Shown one piece after another: positions 35,717 through 45,004 of a stretch of 64,000 nucleotides of DNA. The DNA comes from Methylomonas sp. ZR1 (GTDB lineage Bacteria > Pseudomonadota > Gammaproteobacteria > Methylococcales > Methylomonadaceae), in assembly GCF_013141865.1 (NCBI RefSeq), contig NZ_RCST01000001.1, positions 4,898,001 through 4,962,000 on the forward strand, given 5' to 3'. Position 1 is the stretch's first letter. Every line of letters starts with the position of its first letter. The notes beneath the pieces were generated by a model, which was not told the origin of the DNA, ran no database searches, and saw only the letters and a program-made list of their open reading frames with translations. Position numbers and translations under genes: made by a program.

Positions 35717-36825
35717 CGCCTGCGGCTTTTGTGCATCTGGATTTGGAAGCCGTGCGGCACAACTTGGCGCAAGTGAAGCGTTACGCGCCGGACAAAAAAA
35801 TCATGGCGGTGATCAAGGCCAACGGCTACGGCCACGGCATGACGCGGGTAGCTACTGCTTTGGACTTGGCGGATGGCTTTGCCGTTGCACGGGTGGACGA
35901 GGGCGTCAGACTGCGGCAAGCCGGATTTAAACAAGCCATCACCGTACTGCAGGGCTTTGTCTGCGTCGATGAGTTGTTGCAATTATTGAAGTATCAATTG
36001 GCGGCGGTGATCCATACCCCGCAGCAAATCGCCATTTTGCAACAGCAAACCGACGCCGAAGGCAAACTTGCCGTCTGGCTGAAAATGGATACCGGCATGA
36101 ATCGTTTGGGCTTTAAAGGTGCCGATTTCAGCGCTGCGTACCAGCAATTGCTGGGCTGCGCGCGGGTCGAGCAACCGATCAATCTGATCACCCATTTTGC
36201 CAATGCCGACGATTTGCTGGACGATAAAACCCGCCGGCAAATCGATTTGTTCAACGATGCGGTAAAAGACTACCCCGGCGCGTGCAGCATCGCCAATTCG
36301 GCCGGGATTATCGGCTGGCCGAATGTCCGCTTCGGCACCGCTCAGGACCGCAGTAGCGATTGGGTTAGGCCGGGATTGATGCTCTATGGTTGTTCGCCGT
36401 TTGCCGGTAAAACTGGCGCGGATTTTGGTTTGCAGCCGGTGATGAGTTTGCATTCACGGCTGATCGCGGTTAAGGATGTGGCCGCCGGCGAAACGGTCGG
36501 TTACAGCGGCATCTGGCAATGCAAAACCGCAACTCGGCTGGGCGTGATTTCCATCGGCTACGGCGACGGCTACCACCGCCACACCCAAAGCGGCGCGCCG
36601 GTGTTGGTAAACGGCCAACGGGTGCCCTTAATCGGCCGGGTATCCATGGACATGATCACCGTCGATCTCAACCAACTGCCGGATGCGCAACCCGGCGACC
36701 CCGTGATCTTGTGGGGCGACGGCTTGCCGGTCGAAGAAATCGCCCGTTACGCGGAAACCATCCCCTACACCTTGCTGTGCGGGATTACGCAGCGGGTGCA
36801 GGTCATCGAGGAGGGGTTGGATTAG
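35713..36825 (+). CDS. alr: alanine racemase
   Basis: 370 residues; PLP enzyme converting L- to D-alanine for peptidoglycan. The PLP lysine is K35 in VIKANGYGHGM. The opposite catalytic Tyr lies in ISIGYGDGY, and MDMITVDL closes the C-terminal beta domain. Length is typical. Its stop codon is followed after one base by CGTTAAAG, the 5' boundary of the cassette-like segment. Confidence 0.96.
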   Translation: MTPAAFVHLDLEAVRHNLAQVKRYAPDKKIMAVIKANGYGHGMTRVATALDLADGFAVARVDEGVRLRQAGFKQAITVLQGFVCVDELLQLLKYQLAAVIHTPQQIAILQQQTDAEGKLAVWLKMDTGMNRLGFKGADFSAAYQQLLGCARVEQPINLITHFANADDLLDDKTRRQIDLFNDAVKDYPGACSIANSAGIIGWPNVRFGTAQDRSSDWVRPGLMLYGCSPFAGKTGADFGLQPVMSLHSRLIAVKDVAAGETVGYSGIWQCKTATRLGVISIGYGDGYHRHTQSGAPVLVNGQRVPLIGRVSMDMITVDLNQLPDAQPGDPVILWGDGLPVEEIARYAETIPYTLLCGITQRVQVIEEGLD

Positions 36826-37056
36826 GCGTTAAAGTCACACTTGCTAAGTGAAAAGCAAGGACTATTTGGTCGATTGCCGAATTTCGCGTGAGTCGAGCAC
36901 GGCATTGTTCGGAGCGCGCTATCGACCCGTTGCGGTCTATCGCCTAACATTGGTTCAATGTCAGCGATTGATGTTTTCGAGCCATATGTACTTGGTTTCG
37001 ATGATATACAGAACTTTCTAATTACAAGTTACGCATCAGATTACTGGAGCTTCTAA

Positions 37057-37596
37057 TTGACCAACGAACTTTTGATTTCAGTAGTTTCGCTTGTCGCTGC
37101 GCTTTTTTCGGCCTTATATGCCGCTAGGAGCGTTCGTATCGCACAGAAAGCGCTATCAATTGCGCAAGAGGAGTTTAATTCCAAAAAGGAAAAATTGAAG
37201 CTCTATCTAATTGAAGGGATCAACTATCGATGTTCGGATGATGAATACATCTTTGGGTTTAATCTTTCAGTTATCAATCAGGCATCTGCGCCAAATGCCA
37301 TCCAAAGAATTGAGCTATTAATTACATTTATTCGGAAAGATGGGACTATAGGTAATTTGATTCTTCAGCATTCTCCGGCCTTGAAAAATTCAATAATAGG
37401 ACATGAGGTTACGCCCTTTGTCTCACCTGTAGAAATAGCAGAAAAATCCGCCGTCACTAACTGGTGTATGTTTCAGTTTGACCCTCACCTGATTCAATCT
37501 GGTCGTGTCGATAAATATACTCTGAGAGTTTCAGACTCTGTTGGTGAGGTAAGCGAAGTAGATTCATATTTGATAAAGGAGTATCGGATTGTTTGA
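37057..37596 (+). CDS. hypothetical membrane-anchored protein, cassette gene 1
   Basis: 179 residues, not recognised. One N-terminal hydrophobic helix (about 4-22) leads into a helical linker (ARSVRIAQKALSIAQEEFNSKKEKLK) and a mixed alpha/beta soluble domain (VINQASAPNAIQRIELLITFIRKDG) that should face the cytoplasm. The start is TTG 37057 with TGGAG about 9 nt upstream; no ATG fits. AT-rich relative to alr. It overlaps the next gene by 8 nt, so the pair probably works together. Confidence 0.65.
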   Translation: MTNELLISVVSLVAALFSALYAARSVRIAQKALSIAQEEFNSKKEKLKLYLIEGINYRCSDDEYIFGFNLSVINQASAPNAIQRIELLITFIRKDGTIGNLILQHSPALKNSIIGHEVTPFVSPVEIAEKSAVTNWCMFQFDPHLIQSGRVDKYTLRVSDSVGEVSEVDSYLIKEYRIV

Positions 37597-38149
37597 GCGT
37601 TTAGTAACTATAACCACAGTCTCCATTATTGATGATGGCGTAATTATCGATCCAGAATGGGCCAATGGTAGGCCAATACCAGCAATTATTGTTGACGCAA
37701 AAGAACGTCAAGATATTGTAGAGTACATAAATGCTCACAGAACGCAGCCACCGGGAGATGTTTTAGTTCAGTGGGGTACGGCTTTAACCTCGAAAAATAA
37801 GATTCTTCTGATCATAAGAAGTTCTCGCCCTGTTGAAATAGAATTCGCAATTGGGTTTAGCGCAAATAAGCACCATGCTTTAGTTGACGGCGTTTTGCGG
37901 AATAACGGGTTTTATCTCTTGGAAGGCAAGTCGGGTGACAAGGTTAGCTCTCTAATGATGGAAGATAAAGGTAGAATCCTTATTGAGGTGCCAGCCACAG
38001 GTTTTGAGCCAACATGGGATAAAATACTACGAAAAACTATCAGTAAAATATTTAAGCAGCAAGGGCTTGGCAAGAAACAGGTTGAGAATGCTGTGAAGGA
38101 CTACCTAAAAAGCATGAGAGAATTTTGGCACACCAGAAGAGATTCATAA
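37589..38149 (+). CDS. hypothetical protein, cassette gene 2
   Basis: 186 residues, soluble, not recognised. The N-terminal half is beta-rich (TITTVSIIDDGVIIDPEWANGRPIP, then NKILLIIRSSRPVEIEFAIGF); the C-terminal half ends in a basic helix region with KTISKIFKQQGLGKKQ and AVKDYLKSMREFW. Start TTG 37589 has AAAGGA 9 nt upstream and overlaps the previous stop. The stop codon TAA is the first part of the attC R box, as in many integron cassettes. Confidence 0.65.
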   Translation: MFERLVTITTVSIIDDGVIIDPEWANGRPIPAIIVDAKERQDIVEYINAHRTQPPGDVLVQWGTALTSKNKILLIIRSSRPVEIEFAIGFSANKHHALVDGVLRNNGFYLLEGKSGDKVSSLMMEDKGRILIEVPATGFEPTWDKILRKTISKIFKQQGLGKKQVENAVKDYLKSMREFWHTRRDS

Positions 38150-38218
38150 CAAGACAAATTAACTCTGACCGCAAAACCGCTGCGCGCTTTTTGCGTCGGG
38201 TTATTTGCGGCGTTAAAT
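38145..38218 (+). other. attC-like recombination site
   Basis: Imperfect dyad with attC architecture. Outer R boxes TAAC (38147) and GTTA (38212). Inner L boxes CAAATTAAC (38155) and GTTATTTG (38200), pairing with one extra-helical T. A stem CGCAAAA (38170) / TTTTGCG (38189), interrupted by further extra bases, closes a 12-nt loop. The 3' core reads GCGTTAAAT, matching GTTRRRY. Confidence 0.7.
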
Positions 38219-38296
38219 GAGCAGTTTCTGATATAAACCGGCCATTCAGAAATCAACCACGAAGGTCTCAAATTGGCCGAAACTAGCCTATTCCAG

Positions 38297-39112
38297 TCAA
38301 ACCACCACTTCCACTTCGTACCCCGAATATTTGCGGATATTGATCACGCCGCTGTCGAAGATCAAGTATTGGCCTTTGATACCTTCTAAAATGCCGGAAA
38401 CTAATGGCTCTTTATCGAAATTAAACGATTTCACCTTGCTGGGGTATTGCAGCACCGGATAGTCCAGGGTGAGTGGTTCGGCATCGCTGAGCAGCTGCAG
38501 CGGACTGTCGGGAAATTGCGCGGCGATGGTTTCCAACTGTTCGGCGCATTCGGTGAGCAAGCCATCGCGGATGGCCGGCAGATCCAAGGGTGCGGTGTTG
38601 TTTTTCAACATTTGCTGCCAGCTGGTTTTGTCGCTGACGTGTTGCGCCAAGGTGACTTCGATCAAACCCGACAGATGACGAGACGCGACCTTAAAAATGG
38701 GTAAGGCCTGCACCGCGCCTTGATCAATCCAACGGGTTGGGGTTTGCGACTGGCGGGTGATGCCGACCTTGATACCGGAAGAGTTGGCTAGGTATACGAT
38801 ATGCGGTTGAAAGCAAAACTCCTCGCCCCAATTCGGTTCGCGGCAGGTGCCGGCGGCGTAGTGGCAGGTTTCCGGCTTCATGATGCACATATCGCACTGC
38901 GCCAGTTTGATAAAGCAGGGGTAGCAATAGCCTTGATTGAAGCTTTTGTTGGTTTTTTTCGCGCAATGCACGCAAAAGATTTGGCCGGTGTAACGTAGCG
39001 TGAGTTTTTTGCCCAACAGCGGGTTCAATTCGATTGCCTGCTCGCCGACCGGCAAGCGGTATTGCACCGGCTCCGCCAATGCGCTGGTCATTTTTTGCAG
39101 ACTGCCTAACAC
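38297..39112 (-). CDS. DUF2797 family protein
   Basis: 271 residues. The N-terminal third has a zinc-binding-like Cys array (IFCVHCAKKTNKSFNQGYCYPC, AQCDMC, ETCHYAAGTCREP). The middle has VYLANSSGIKVGITRQSQTPTRWIDQGA, a GIY-YIG-like nuclease-fold motif typical of the DUF2797 family. Function is unknown in the family; the Cys cluster and the GIY-YIG-like strand suggest nucleic-acid binding. It is divergent from ppa. Length matches the family. Confidence 0.8.
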   Translation of the reverse strand: MLGSLQKMTSALAEPVQYRLPVGEQAIELNPLLGKKLTLRYTGQIFCVHCAKKTNKSFNQGYCYPCFIKLAQCDMCIMKPETCHYAAGTCREPNWGEEFCFQPHIVYLANSSGIKVGITRQSQTPTRWIDQGAVQALPIFKVASRHLSGLIEVTLAQHVSDKTSWQQMLKNNTAPLDLPAIRDGLLTECAEQLETIAAQFPDSPLQLLSDAEPLTLDYPVLQYPSKVKSFNFDKEPLVSGILEGIKGQYLIFDSGVINIRKYSGYEVEVVV

Positions 39113-39184
39113 TTGATTTAATCCCGATAGCCCAATAACGGCGGCTATAATGACAGCGTTTCCAGCGTACTCAAAGAGGATTCG

Positions 39185-39730
39185 ATGTCATTCATGCAAG
39201 TTGCTGCGGGTGGCAATATTCCGTTTGAAATAAATGTGGTGGTCGAGATTCCCGCATTCAGCGATCCGGTCAAATACGAGGTGGATAAACATACCGGCGC
39301 TCTGACGGTGGACCGCTTCATGGGCACCGCCATGCAATATCCCTGCAATTACGGCTACATTCCGCAAACTTTGTCGGAAGACGGCGATCCGGTGGACGTG
39401 ATGATCATCACTCCGGCACCTTTGCTAAGCGGTTGCGTGATCAATTGCCGGCCGGTAGGTGTGTTGAAAATGATAGACGAAGCCGGCCCTGATCCCAAGC
39501 TGTTGGCGGTACCTGTGCCGCGCTTGACGCCGTTTTACAATCACGTCAACGATTACAAGGATTTGCAACCGGACAAGTTGGCCAAGATCACCCATTTTTT
39601 CCAACACTACAAAGATCTGGAAGAAGGCAAATGGGTCTGTGTGGAAGGTTGGGGTGGCCTTGAAGATGCGCGGCAGGAAATTCTGGATAGTGTCGGCCGC
39701 TATAAAACGTCGCATAGCAGCCGTCGCTAA
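39185..39730 (+). CDS. ppa: inorganic pyrophosphatase
   Basis: 181 residues of the family I soluble pyrophosphatase. Visible signatures are [48 protein letters not shown] (metal-binding DGDPVD) and LDSVGRYK near the end. It hydrolyses PPi from biosynthesis to two phosphates. Length is standard. GAGGATTCG is upstream of ATG 39185. Confidence 0.96.
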   Translation: MSFMQVAAGGNIPFEINVVVEIPAFSDPVKYEVDKHTGALTVDRFMGTAMQYPCNYGYIPQTLSEDGDPVDVMIITPAPLLSGCVINCRPVGVLKMIDEAGPDPKLLAVPVPRLTPFYNHVNDYKDLQPDKLAKITHFFQHYKDLEEGKWVCVEGWGGLEDARQEILDSVGRYKTSHSSRR

Positions 39731-39745
39731 TCCGTTGTACTTTGG

Positions 39746-40516
39746 TTAGCTGTTCGTTTGGGATAATTTCAGTTTTTTCGCACGGTACATCGCGCTATCG
39801 GCTCGGTTTAGTAGGTCAAGACTGCTTTGTCCGTCGTGGTGATAGATGGCCGCGCCTATGCTGGCACTGATAGCAACCGGCTTGCCCGCAATGCTGCAAG
39901 TTTCTGCCAGCTGGGACTGAATTTTTTCTATCACCGCCGCTACGCTGTGATCAGCATCGACTTCACCCAACAACACCAAAAATTCGTCGCCGCCGTAACG
40001 GCAAGCGGTGTCGCCGTAGCGCAGACAAGCCGACAAGCGTTCCGCCACTTCTTTCAGTAATTGGTCGCCGGCCGCGTGGCCGAGTTCGTCGTTGATGTTT
40101 TTGAATTCGTCCAGATCGATAAACAATAGTGCGACTGGCCGTTGCTGACGATCCGCTTGGGCCATGGCCTGTTGCAGTCTATCCAGTAATAAAACTCGAT
40201 TCGGTAAACCGGTTAATTCGTCGTGGTGTGCGCAATGCAGCGCTTGCCTGTAATTCTCGTTACTTTCCAGTAACTGTTGTTCCAAGGTTTTGCGGGTGGC
40301 ATTCAGTGATTCGATTTGTCGGCGGGCATCGGCCAGCTGTTGTTGGCTAATAGCCAGGGCGCGTTCCAATGCGGCAAGCTCGGCTCGGGATTGATTCAAT
40401 TGACAGCATTCGCTGTCGCTTTCGCATACCGGTGTTTGGTTAAGCCAGTGCTGGGCGACGATGGGCGATACAACAGTATATCTATGGTGTTGGAGTCTGA
40501 TTCGGTTATCCATCAC
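39746..40516 (-). CDS. GGDEF diguanylate cyclase
   Basis: 256 residues. Residues about 40-95 form a coiled coil (ALERALAISQQQLADARRQ). The GGDEF domain runs from HDELTGLPNRVLL, with the active loop GGDEF at 175-179 and a product-inhibition I-site R166-Y-G-D169 five residues before it, so it should make cyclic di-GMP from GTP and be feedback-inhibited. No membrane segment or receiver domain; the coiled coil probably drives dimerisation. The first 35 residues are less certain as part of the protein. Confidence 0.88.
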   Translation of the reverse strand: MMDNRIRLQHHRYTVVSPIVAQHWLNQTPVCESDSECCQLNQSRAELAALERALAISQQQLADARRQIESLNATRKTLEQQLLESNENYRQALHCAHHDELTGLPNRVLLLDRLQQAMAQADRQQRPVALLFIDLDEFKNINDELGHAAGDQLLKEVAERLSACLRYGDTACRYGGDEFLVLLGEVDADHSVAAVIEKIQSQLAETCSIAGKPVAISASIGAAIYHHDGQSSLDLLNRADSAMYRAKKLKLSQTNS

Positions 40517-40858
40517 AGCGCCTCCATTAAGTCAGTGGCTGAATCGATGGCAGTCAGCACTGCGCTAGAGAAGATCGAATTATCAACTTTCATGACAATA
40601 ACCCATATGAATTGAGTGGCCGGAAATCTCGTTAACCGAGGTTTGTTGGCTTAACTGGATCAATTCTTGTGCCAGACGCGCGGGCTTTAAAGCTGTTGTT
40701 GGGTAACTGCCTGTTGTTGAAGGAGTTTGGCAGGAATGAAAAAATGGAAGAGGGGCTGGATAATGCGGGATATGGGGGCTAAATGCAGACGGTATTTCGT
40801 CAATATTACGAAATACCGTATTCCCAGGCTTGGATAGCTGCGGAGAATTGACGGTAAC
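40517..40858. other. intergenic region with a perfect hairpin
   Basis: No gene. CGGTATTTCGT (40790-40800) and ACGAAATACCG (40808-40818) form an 11-bp perfect stem with a 7-nt loop, about 40 nt past the stop of the minus-strand lytic transglycosylase. It is a likely transcript end or processing site. Confidence 0.5.
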
Positions 40859-41716
40859 TTAGGTTTTTTGTTCGATAACCAGGTTTTTTTGCAGTTCTTG
40901 CGGCGGTACTGGGTGGGTCGGTTTTTGATATGCCGCCAAAATTTGTTTTACGTAATTGCGGGTTTCTTGATAGGGCGGGATACCTTGATAACGTTCTACC
41001 GCGCCTTCACCGGCGTTATAAGCGGCCAGCACTAAATCGACTTTACCTTCGAAATGTCTTAGCAGCCAGTGTAGATAAGCGGTGCCGCCTTTGATGTTTT
41101 GGATCGGATTCCAGCTGTCTTTTACCCCAAAACGCTCGGCGGTTTCCGGAATGAGTTGCATCAGGCCTTGGGCATTTTTACCGGATAGCGCGCTGGGGTT
41201 GAAAGCCGATTCGGCCTGAATCACCGCCATGATCAGTTGCGGATCGATGCTGTAAATGGGGGCAATTTCTTTTACCCAAGCCTCTACCCGTTCGCGGTTA
41301 GGATTGGGATCAGCGACCAGCTTCACTTCGGGTTCCGGAGTCGGTGGTTGGCAGGCGGGGTCGTCACTGGGTGTGACATCGCCGAAACGGGTCAGCATTT
41401 GCTTGGCGTGACTATCGCCGTGTTCCGCCGCTTGTTTAAACCAGTGACTGGCCAGCGGAATGCTACGAGCCACGCCGCGGCCGTTGAAATACATAAAGCC
41501 GATGCTGTAAGCCGATTCGGCATCGCCTTGCAGCGCGGCCTTGCAGTACATATCAAAAGCTTGATGGTAATCTTGTTTGACAGTGCGGCCGTGTTCGAAA
41601 TCGGCAGCGGTCTTGCGGATTTGTTCCAGATTAACCGGCGCTACGTCCTGAGCATTAGCGATTTGGGTGGTGAGGCTCAAGCACAGGGCAAGTAGCGATT
41701 GGCGTTTCAAGTTCAT
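40859..41716 (-). CDS. lytic transglycosylase with Sel1-like repeats
   Basis: 285 residues: signal peptide (1-22, ANAQ), Sel1/TPR-like repeats (about 50-108: DMYCKAALQGDAESAYSIG; PLASHWFKQAAEHGDSHAK), a Pro-rich linker, then an SLT domain (about 150-275) with catalytic Glu169 in IQAESAFNP, GLMQLIPETAERFGV and AAYNAGEGAVERY. It should cleave peptidoglycan glycan strands in the periplasm. Fusion of Sel1 repeats to SLT is somewhat unusual and may place it in a protein complex. Confidence 0.9.
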   Translation of the reverse strand: MNLKRQSLLALCLSLTTQIANAQDVAPVNLEQIRKTAADFEHGRTVKQDYHQAFDMYCKAALQGDAESAYSIGFMYFNGRGVARSIPLASHWFKQAAEHGDSHAKQMLTRFGDVTPSDDPACQPPTPEPEVKLVADPNPNRERVEAWVKEIAPIYSIDPQLIMAVIQAESAFNPSALSGKNAQGLMQLIPETAERFGVKDSWNPIQNIKGGTAYLHWLLRHFEGKVDLVLAAYNAGEGAVERYQGIPPYQETRNYVKQILAAYQKPTHPVPPQELQKNLVIEQKT

Positions 41717-42177
41717 AAAATTCTCGTTCTGTATTGCTGAGACTAGGCTCTTCTAAACCCGGCCGGACAAGGATTGAAGCGTCAATCCTCCAAGCTTCCA
41801 GCTACCGTATACATTGCAAGTGCTTGATCGCCCATATGGCCGAGTTTCCGTGCAATTGCGCTTGATTGCATCCCGCAGGATGTTGGCAAACCTTGAAATA
41901 GTTCCGGGGCCGCTGAGGGTGTTAGCTTTACCGGAACTGCTTCAAGGTTGTCCGCACTATACCGCCTGTTTTGCTGAGGCTATATTGCCCATATGGGCAG
42001 GTAAGTCTGGCGCGAATATATCACAGGGTTAATTTTACGGCGATTTAAACTGTTGTTTTTGATGTGGTTGTGGCGGATCTGCCGGCGCGGAGCCTGGTTT
42101 GGCTCGCGGTTTTCATTAGTACAGAACAGACAAAATCATCCCCTGATTTCTTATCAAGATGACTTGCCGCAGAATTT
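41717..42177. other. 461-bp intergenic region with strong dyads
   Basis: No convincing gene. It contains a long two-part hairpin (41889-41949) and a 14-bp palindrome TGCCCATATGGGCA (41986-41999), echoed by GCCCATATGGCC near 41830. Confidence 0.5.
41889..41949. ncRNA. structured element, possible RNA
   Basis: AACCTTGAA, three bases, GTTCCGG ... CCGGAAC, three bases, TTCAAGGTT: 9 + 7 perfect base pairs with a symmetric 3-nt internal loop and a 23-nt GC-containing apical loop. Such symmetry is unlikely by chance. Strand is unknown. It could be a small RNA, an attenuator or a repeat. Confidence 0.35.
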
Positions 42178-43065
42178 TCAGGATTGGCCGGCAAATTTGC
42201 TCCTACGAGAAATTGCGCTGACTAAGCCCATGCCCAAAGACATCAGCAGGAAGCCGCCAGGTAGAGGCACCGTCGCGGGTGGCGGCACTATTGTGACACC
42301 GCTGAAATTCACTTGCTGTAGCCCGCCAAAATCAAAAGCAAGTGCGGTATCAAACGCTTCGTCGCCCCAGTTGATCACCCCAAACTCGAGAAAATACGAT
42401 CCGGTTGCGGTGAACGAGTAAGCGGACTTAATCCAGCCGGTCGGGCCACAGGTGTTGGCGTTATCCCAGCAAATGCCGCTTGAACCACCCAACGGTATCC
42501 AGCTTGTGCCAGCCGCAGCAAAGCCAATGGTGTTACCGTCATTCAATACCGCATCGAGCTCATCCGGTAAGTTGTTATCTACCTGACGATCCAACACGTT
42601 ACCGGGCACGACATTACCGGTGGCGGAATTGGTGCTGCGGGCTGTAAACAACCAAGCGGCAGTGTTGTGGGTATCCGCATTGACCAAGCGCGCCCAGGCG
42701 TAGTCGTCATAACCACGGCCATCGGTTGAAATGTAATTGAATTGCAAAGTCAGCGTGTCATTCGCATTGGCACTGAAAGCATTCGATTGAATTTTCGAGC
42801 CATTGGTTTGGTTCTCGGTGCCGCGTCCTTCATCCCTCAGAACCAAAGGCGAAACACCATAAACACCGCCGGATGTCGACACGTAACCGAACTGAGCGTT
42901 TCCAGTCGGTGAGTTATTGACCGTATTGTCCCCGTAAATCAGCCCAGCTGCGCCGCTTGCCGTCCAGGTGTTATTGCTTAAGGAAATATTGGCAGCTTGC
43001 GCGGTAGGTAGCACAAGCGCCCCGCTTAAACTGAGGGCGATGAGGGGAGTGCGCGTAATTTTCAT
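42178..43065 (-). CDS. VPLPG-type CTERM secreted protein
   Basis: 295 residues: signal peptide (1-24, TAQAA), a beta-rich body with SNNTWTASGAAGLIYG, TLTLQFNYISTDGRGYDDYAWARL and FLEFGVINWGDEAFDTALAFDFGGL (the usual layout of NF038132-like or choice-of-anchor proteins), then VPLPGGFLLMSLGMGLVSAI with SRR. Two cysteines (GICWDNANTCG) lie close together. Exported and anchored through the CTERM system. Function unknown. Confidence 0.82.
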   Translation of the reverse strand: MKITRTPLIALSLSGALVLPTAQAANISLSNNTWTASGAAGLIYGDNTVNNSPTGNAQFGYVSTSGGVYGVSPLVLRDEGRGTENQTNGSKIQSNAFSANANDTLTLQFNYISTDGRGYDDYAWARLVNADTHNTAAWLFTARSTNSATGNVVPGNVLDRQVDNNLPDELDAVLNDGNTIGFAAAGTSWIPLGGSSGICWDNANTCGPTGWIKSAYSFTATGSYFLEFGVINWGDEAFDTALAFDFGGLQQVNFSGVTIVPPPATVPLPGGFLLMSLGMGLVSAISRRSKFAGQS

Positions 43066-43350
43066 GATTTTACCTTTTTATTCTGTGTATGGATAAGGCT
43101 CAGGGTTTTAATGAATAAGCCGCACCAATCTCATTAGATCGTGCTGTTTGCCTGGTTCGTCGGCGAAACTTATTTCGCGGTGTATTCCATGTGGCGGCAA
43201 AAAGGTTCAATGCAGGAGGTCGGTTTTCAGCAAAGCAACTTTAGAATCTAAGGTTTAAGCTTTGGCGGCGCGGACTGCTTGCAAAATAAGCTGTTCCTAT
43301 ACATCAAAGGTCGAGTTTGCCATAATTCCAAGAACTGATCTTTTGGGGGC

Positions 43351-44562
43351 ATGAACATTAACAAGCGAATTTTGTTGGGGGTTTGCGGCGGTATCGCGGC
43401 TTATAAAGCGGCGGAGCTGGTGCGCTTGTTGCGGAAGCAAGGCCATGAAGTTCGCGTAGTGATGACCGCAGCAGCCCGCCAGTTTGTTACGCCGCTGACC
43501 TTTCAGGCCTTGAGCGGTCATGCCGTACATGGCGATTTGCTGGATGTCGAGCAGGAACAGGCCATGAGCCATATCCATTTGGCACGCTGGGCAGATCTAT
43601 TGCTGATTGCGCCGGCGACCGCCGATACCTTGGCGAAAATGGCGCATGGTTTGGCGGATGATTTGCTATCTACCTTGTATCTTGCGGCCGAGTGCCCAGT
43701 ATGGGTCGCGCCGGCGATGAACCAGGCAATGTGGGGTAAACCGGTAACCCAAGAGAACGTTGTCAGGCTGCAAAGCCATGGTGTGCATTGTATCGGCCCG
43801 GCCGCTGGCGAGCAGGCCTGCGGCGAGCAAGGCTTGGGGCGCATGGTCGAGCCGGCCGAGATTTGCCGGCAACTGCTGGCGCCTGAGCAGCCCGGTTTTC
43901 TGTCGGGCATTAACCTAGTCATCAGTGCCGGACCGACGCGAGAGCCGCTTGATCCGGTGCGGTACATCACTAACCGCAGTTCGGGCAAAATGGGTTATGC
44001 CTTGGCGACCGCAGCCCTATCAGCCGGCGCCAAAGTGACACTGGTGAGTGGCCCGGTCAACTTAGCCGCGCCGGCCGGCGCCAAACTTATTCCAGTGGAA
44101 ACCGCCTTGCAAATGTATGATGCAGTGATGATGCATAGCCGGATTGCAGATATTTACATTGGTGCGGCGGCGGTAGCGGATTACCGGCCGCAACAGCTGG
44201 CTGATAGCAAGATAAAAAAGGCTGGCGACACCAGCAATATAGCCTTGGTAAAAAATCCGGACATCATTGCCGCGGTGGCTGAACTGCAACCAAAACCCTT
44301 GGTTGTGGGATTCGCCGCGGAAACCGACGATCTGGAAAATTACGCCAAACACAAGCTGCAAAGCAAACACCTGGACCTGATCGCCGCGAATTGGGTCGGG
44401 CAGGTTGAAGGCGGTTTCGAGAGTGATCGCAACGCCTTGCAAGTATTTTGGTCGGGAGGTCAACAAATCCTGCCGATGACCGATAAACATACCTTAGCCG
44501 CGCAGCTGCTTAAACTGATAGCCGAGAAATTCCATGAAAAAAATCCAGTTAAAAATTCTTGA
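43351..44562 (+). CDS. coaBC: CoaBC, phosphopantothenoylcysteine synthetase/decarboxylase
   Basis: 403 residues, bifunctional in coenzyme A synthesis. The N-terminal flavoprotein decarboxylase half has [24 protein letters not shown] and APAMNQAMW. The C-terminal synthetase half begins near [23 protein letters not shown] and includes [10 protein letters not shown] and KNPDI. The 3' end overlaps dut by 29 nt, the common coaBC-dut arrangement. Confidence 0.96.
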   Translation: MNINKRILLGVCGGIAAYKAAELVRLLRKQGHEVRVVMTAAARQFVTPLTFQALSGHAVHGDLLDVEQEQAMSHIHLARWADLLLIAPATADTLAKMAHGLADDLLSTLYLAAECPVWVAPAMNQAMWGKPVTQENVVRLQSHGVHCIGPAAGEQACGEQGLGRMVEPAEICRQLLAPEQPGFLSGINLVISAGPTREPLDPVRYITNRSSGKMGYALATAALSAGAKVTLVSGPVNLAAPAGAKLIPVETALQMYDAVMMHSRIADIYIGAAAVADYRPQQLADSKIKKAGDTSNIALVKNPDIIAAVAELQPKPLVVGFAAETDDLENYAKHKLQSKHLDLIAANWVGQVEGGFESDRNALQVFWSGGQQILPMTDKHTLAAQLLKLIAEKFHEKNPVKNS

Positions 44563-44989
44563 TCCGCGTCTGGGCCGGGAGATTGCTTTGCCCGCCTACG
44601 CTACCCAAGGCTCTGCGGGGCTGGATTTGCGCGCCTGTCTGGATCAGGCCTTGACCTTGCAGCCGGGCGAAACGGCCCTGATACCTACCGGCCTAGCCAT
44701 TCATATCGACGATCCGCATTTGGCGGCGGTATTGCTGCCGCGCTCGGGCCTGGGGCACAAGCACGGCATCGTGCTGGGTAATTTGGTGGGTTTGATCGAT
44801 TCTGATTACCAGGGGCAGGTGTTTATCTCCTGCTGGAATCGTGGCAATAGCGCATTTACCGTCGAGATAGGTGAACGCATCGCGCAAATGGTGTTTGTGC
44901 CGGTGGTGCAGGCCGAGTTTGAGTGCGTCGCCGATTTCGACGAAAGCCATCGCGGCAGCGGCGGTTTTGGACACAGCGGCCGGCACTAA
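44534..44989 (+). CDS. dut: dUTPase
   Basis: 151 residues; trimeric enzyme hydrolysing dUTP to dUMP and PPi. Motifs visible: [13 protein letters not shown] (1), [13 protein letters not shown] (2), [13 protein letters not shown] (3), [11 protein letters not shown] (4), and the C-terminal GSGGFGHSG (5). Start ATG 44534 lies within the coaBC end. Length is typical. Confidence 0.97.
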   Translation: MKKIQLKILDPRLGREIALPAYATQGSAGLDLRACLDQALTLQPGETALIPTGLAIHIDDPHLAAVLLPRSGLGHKHGIVLGNLVGLIDSDYQGQVFISCWNRGNSAFTVEIGERIAQMVFVPVVQAEFECVADFDESHRGSGGFGHSGRH

Positions 44990-45004
44990 GCGGAGTCGCG
45001 ACGG

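Larger units (their letters stand above)
36829..38212 (+). mobile_element. putative lone integron gene cassette
   Basis: The segment is bounded by the same string GGCGTTAAA on both sides (36825-36833 and 38209-38217), the G^TTRRRY recombination point of integron cassettes. Its 3' end is an attC-like fold (38145-38218). It carries two tightly packed, AT-rich genes with TTG starts, the first gene preceded by about 230 bp without a gene. No integrase is in the window, so it would be a single site lacking an integrase, inserted at a chance GTTAAA after alr. Confidence 0.65.

Noticed and set aside
36826..37056. Possible second attC (GCCTAAC near 36951) ahead of the cassette genes
   Set aside because: No matching GTTRRRY core with a foldable dyad was found within a reasonable distance; only the site at 38145-38218 folds.
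41814..42032. 72-codon plus-strand frame in the intergenic region
   Set aside because: Overlaps the strong hairpin; no protein-like features or ribosome site.
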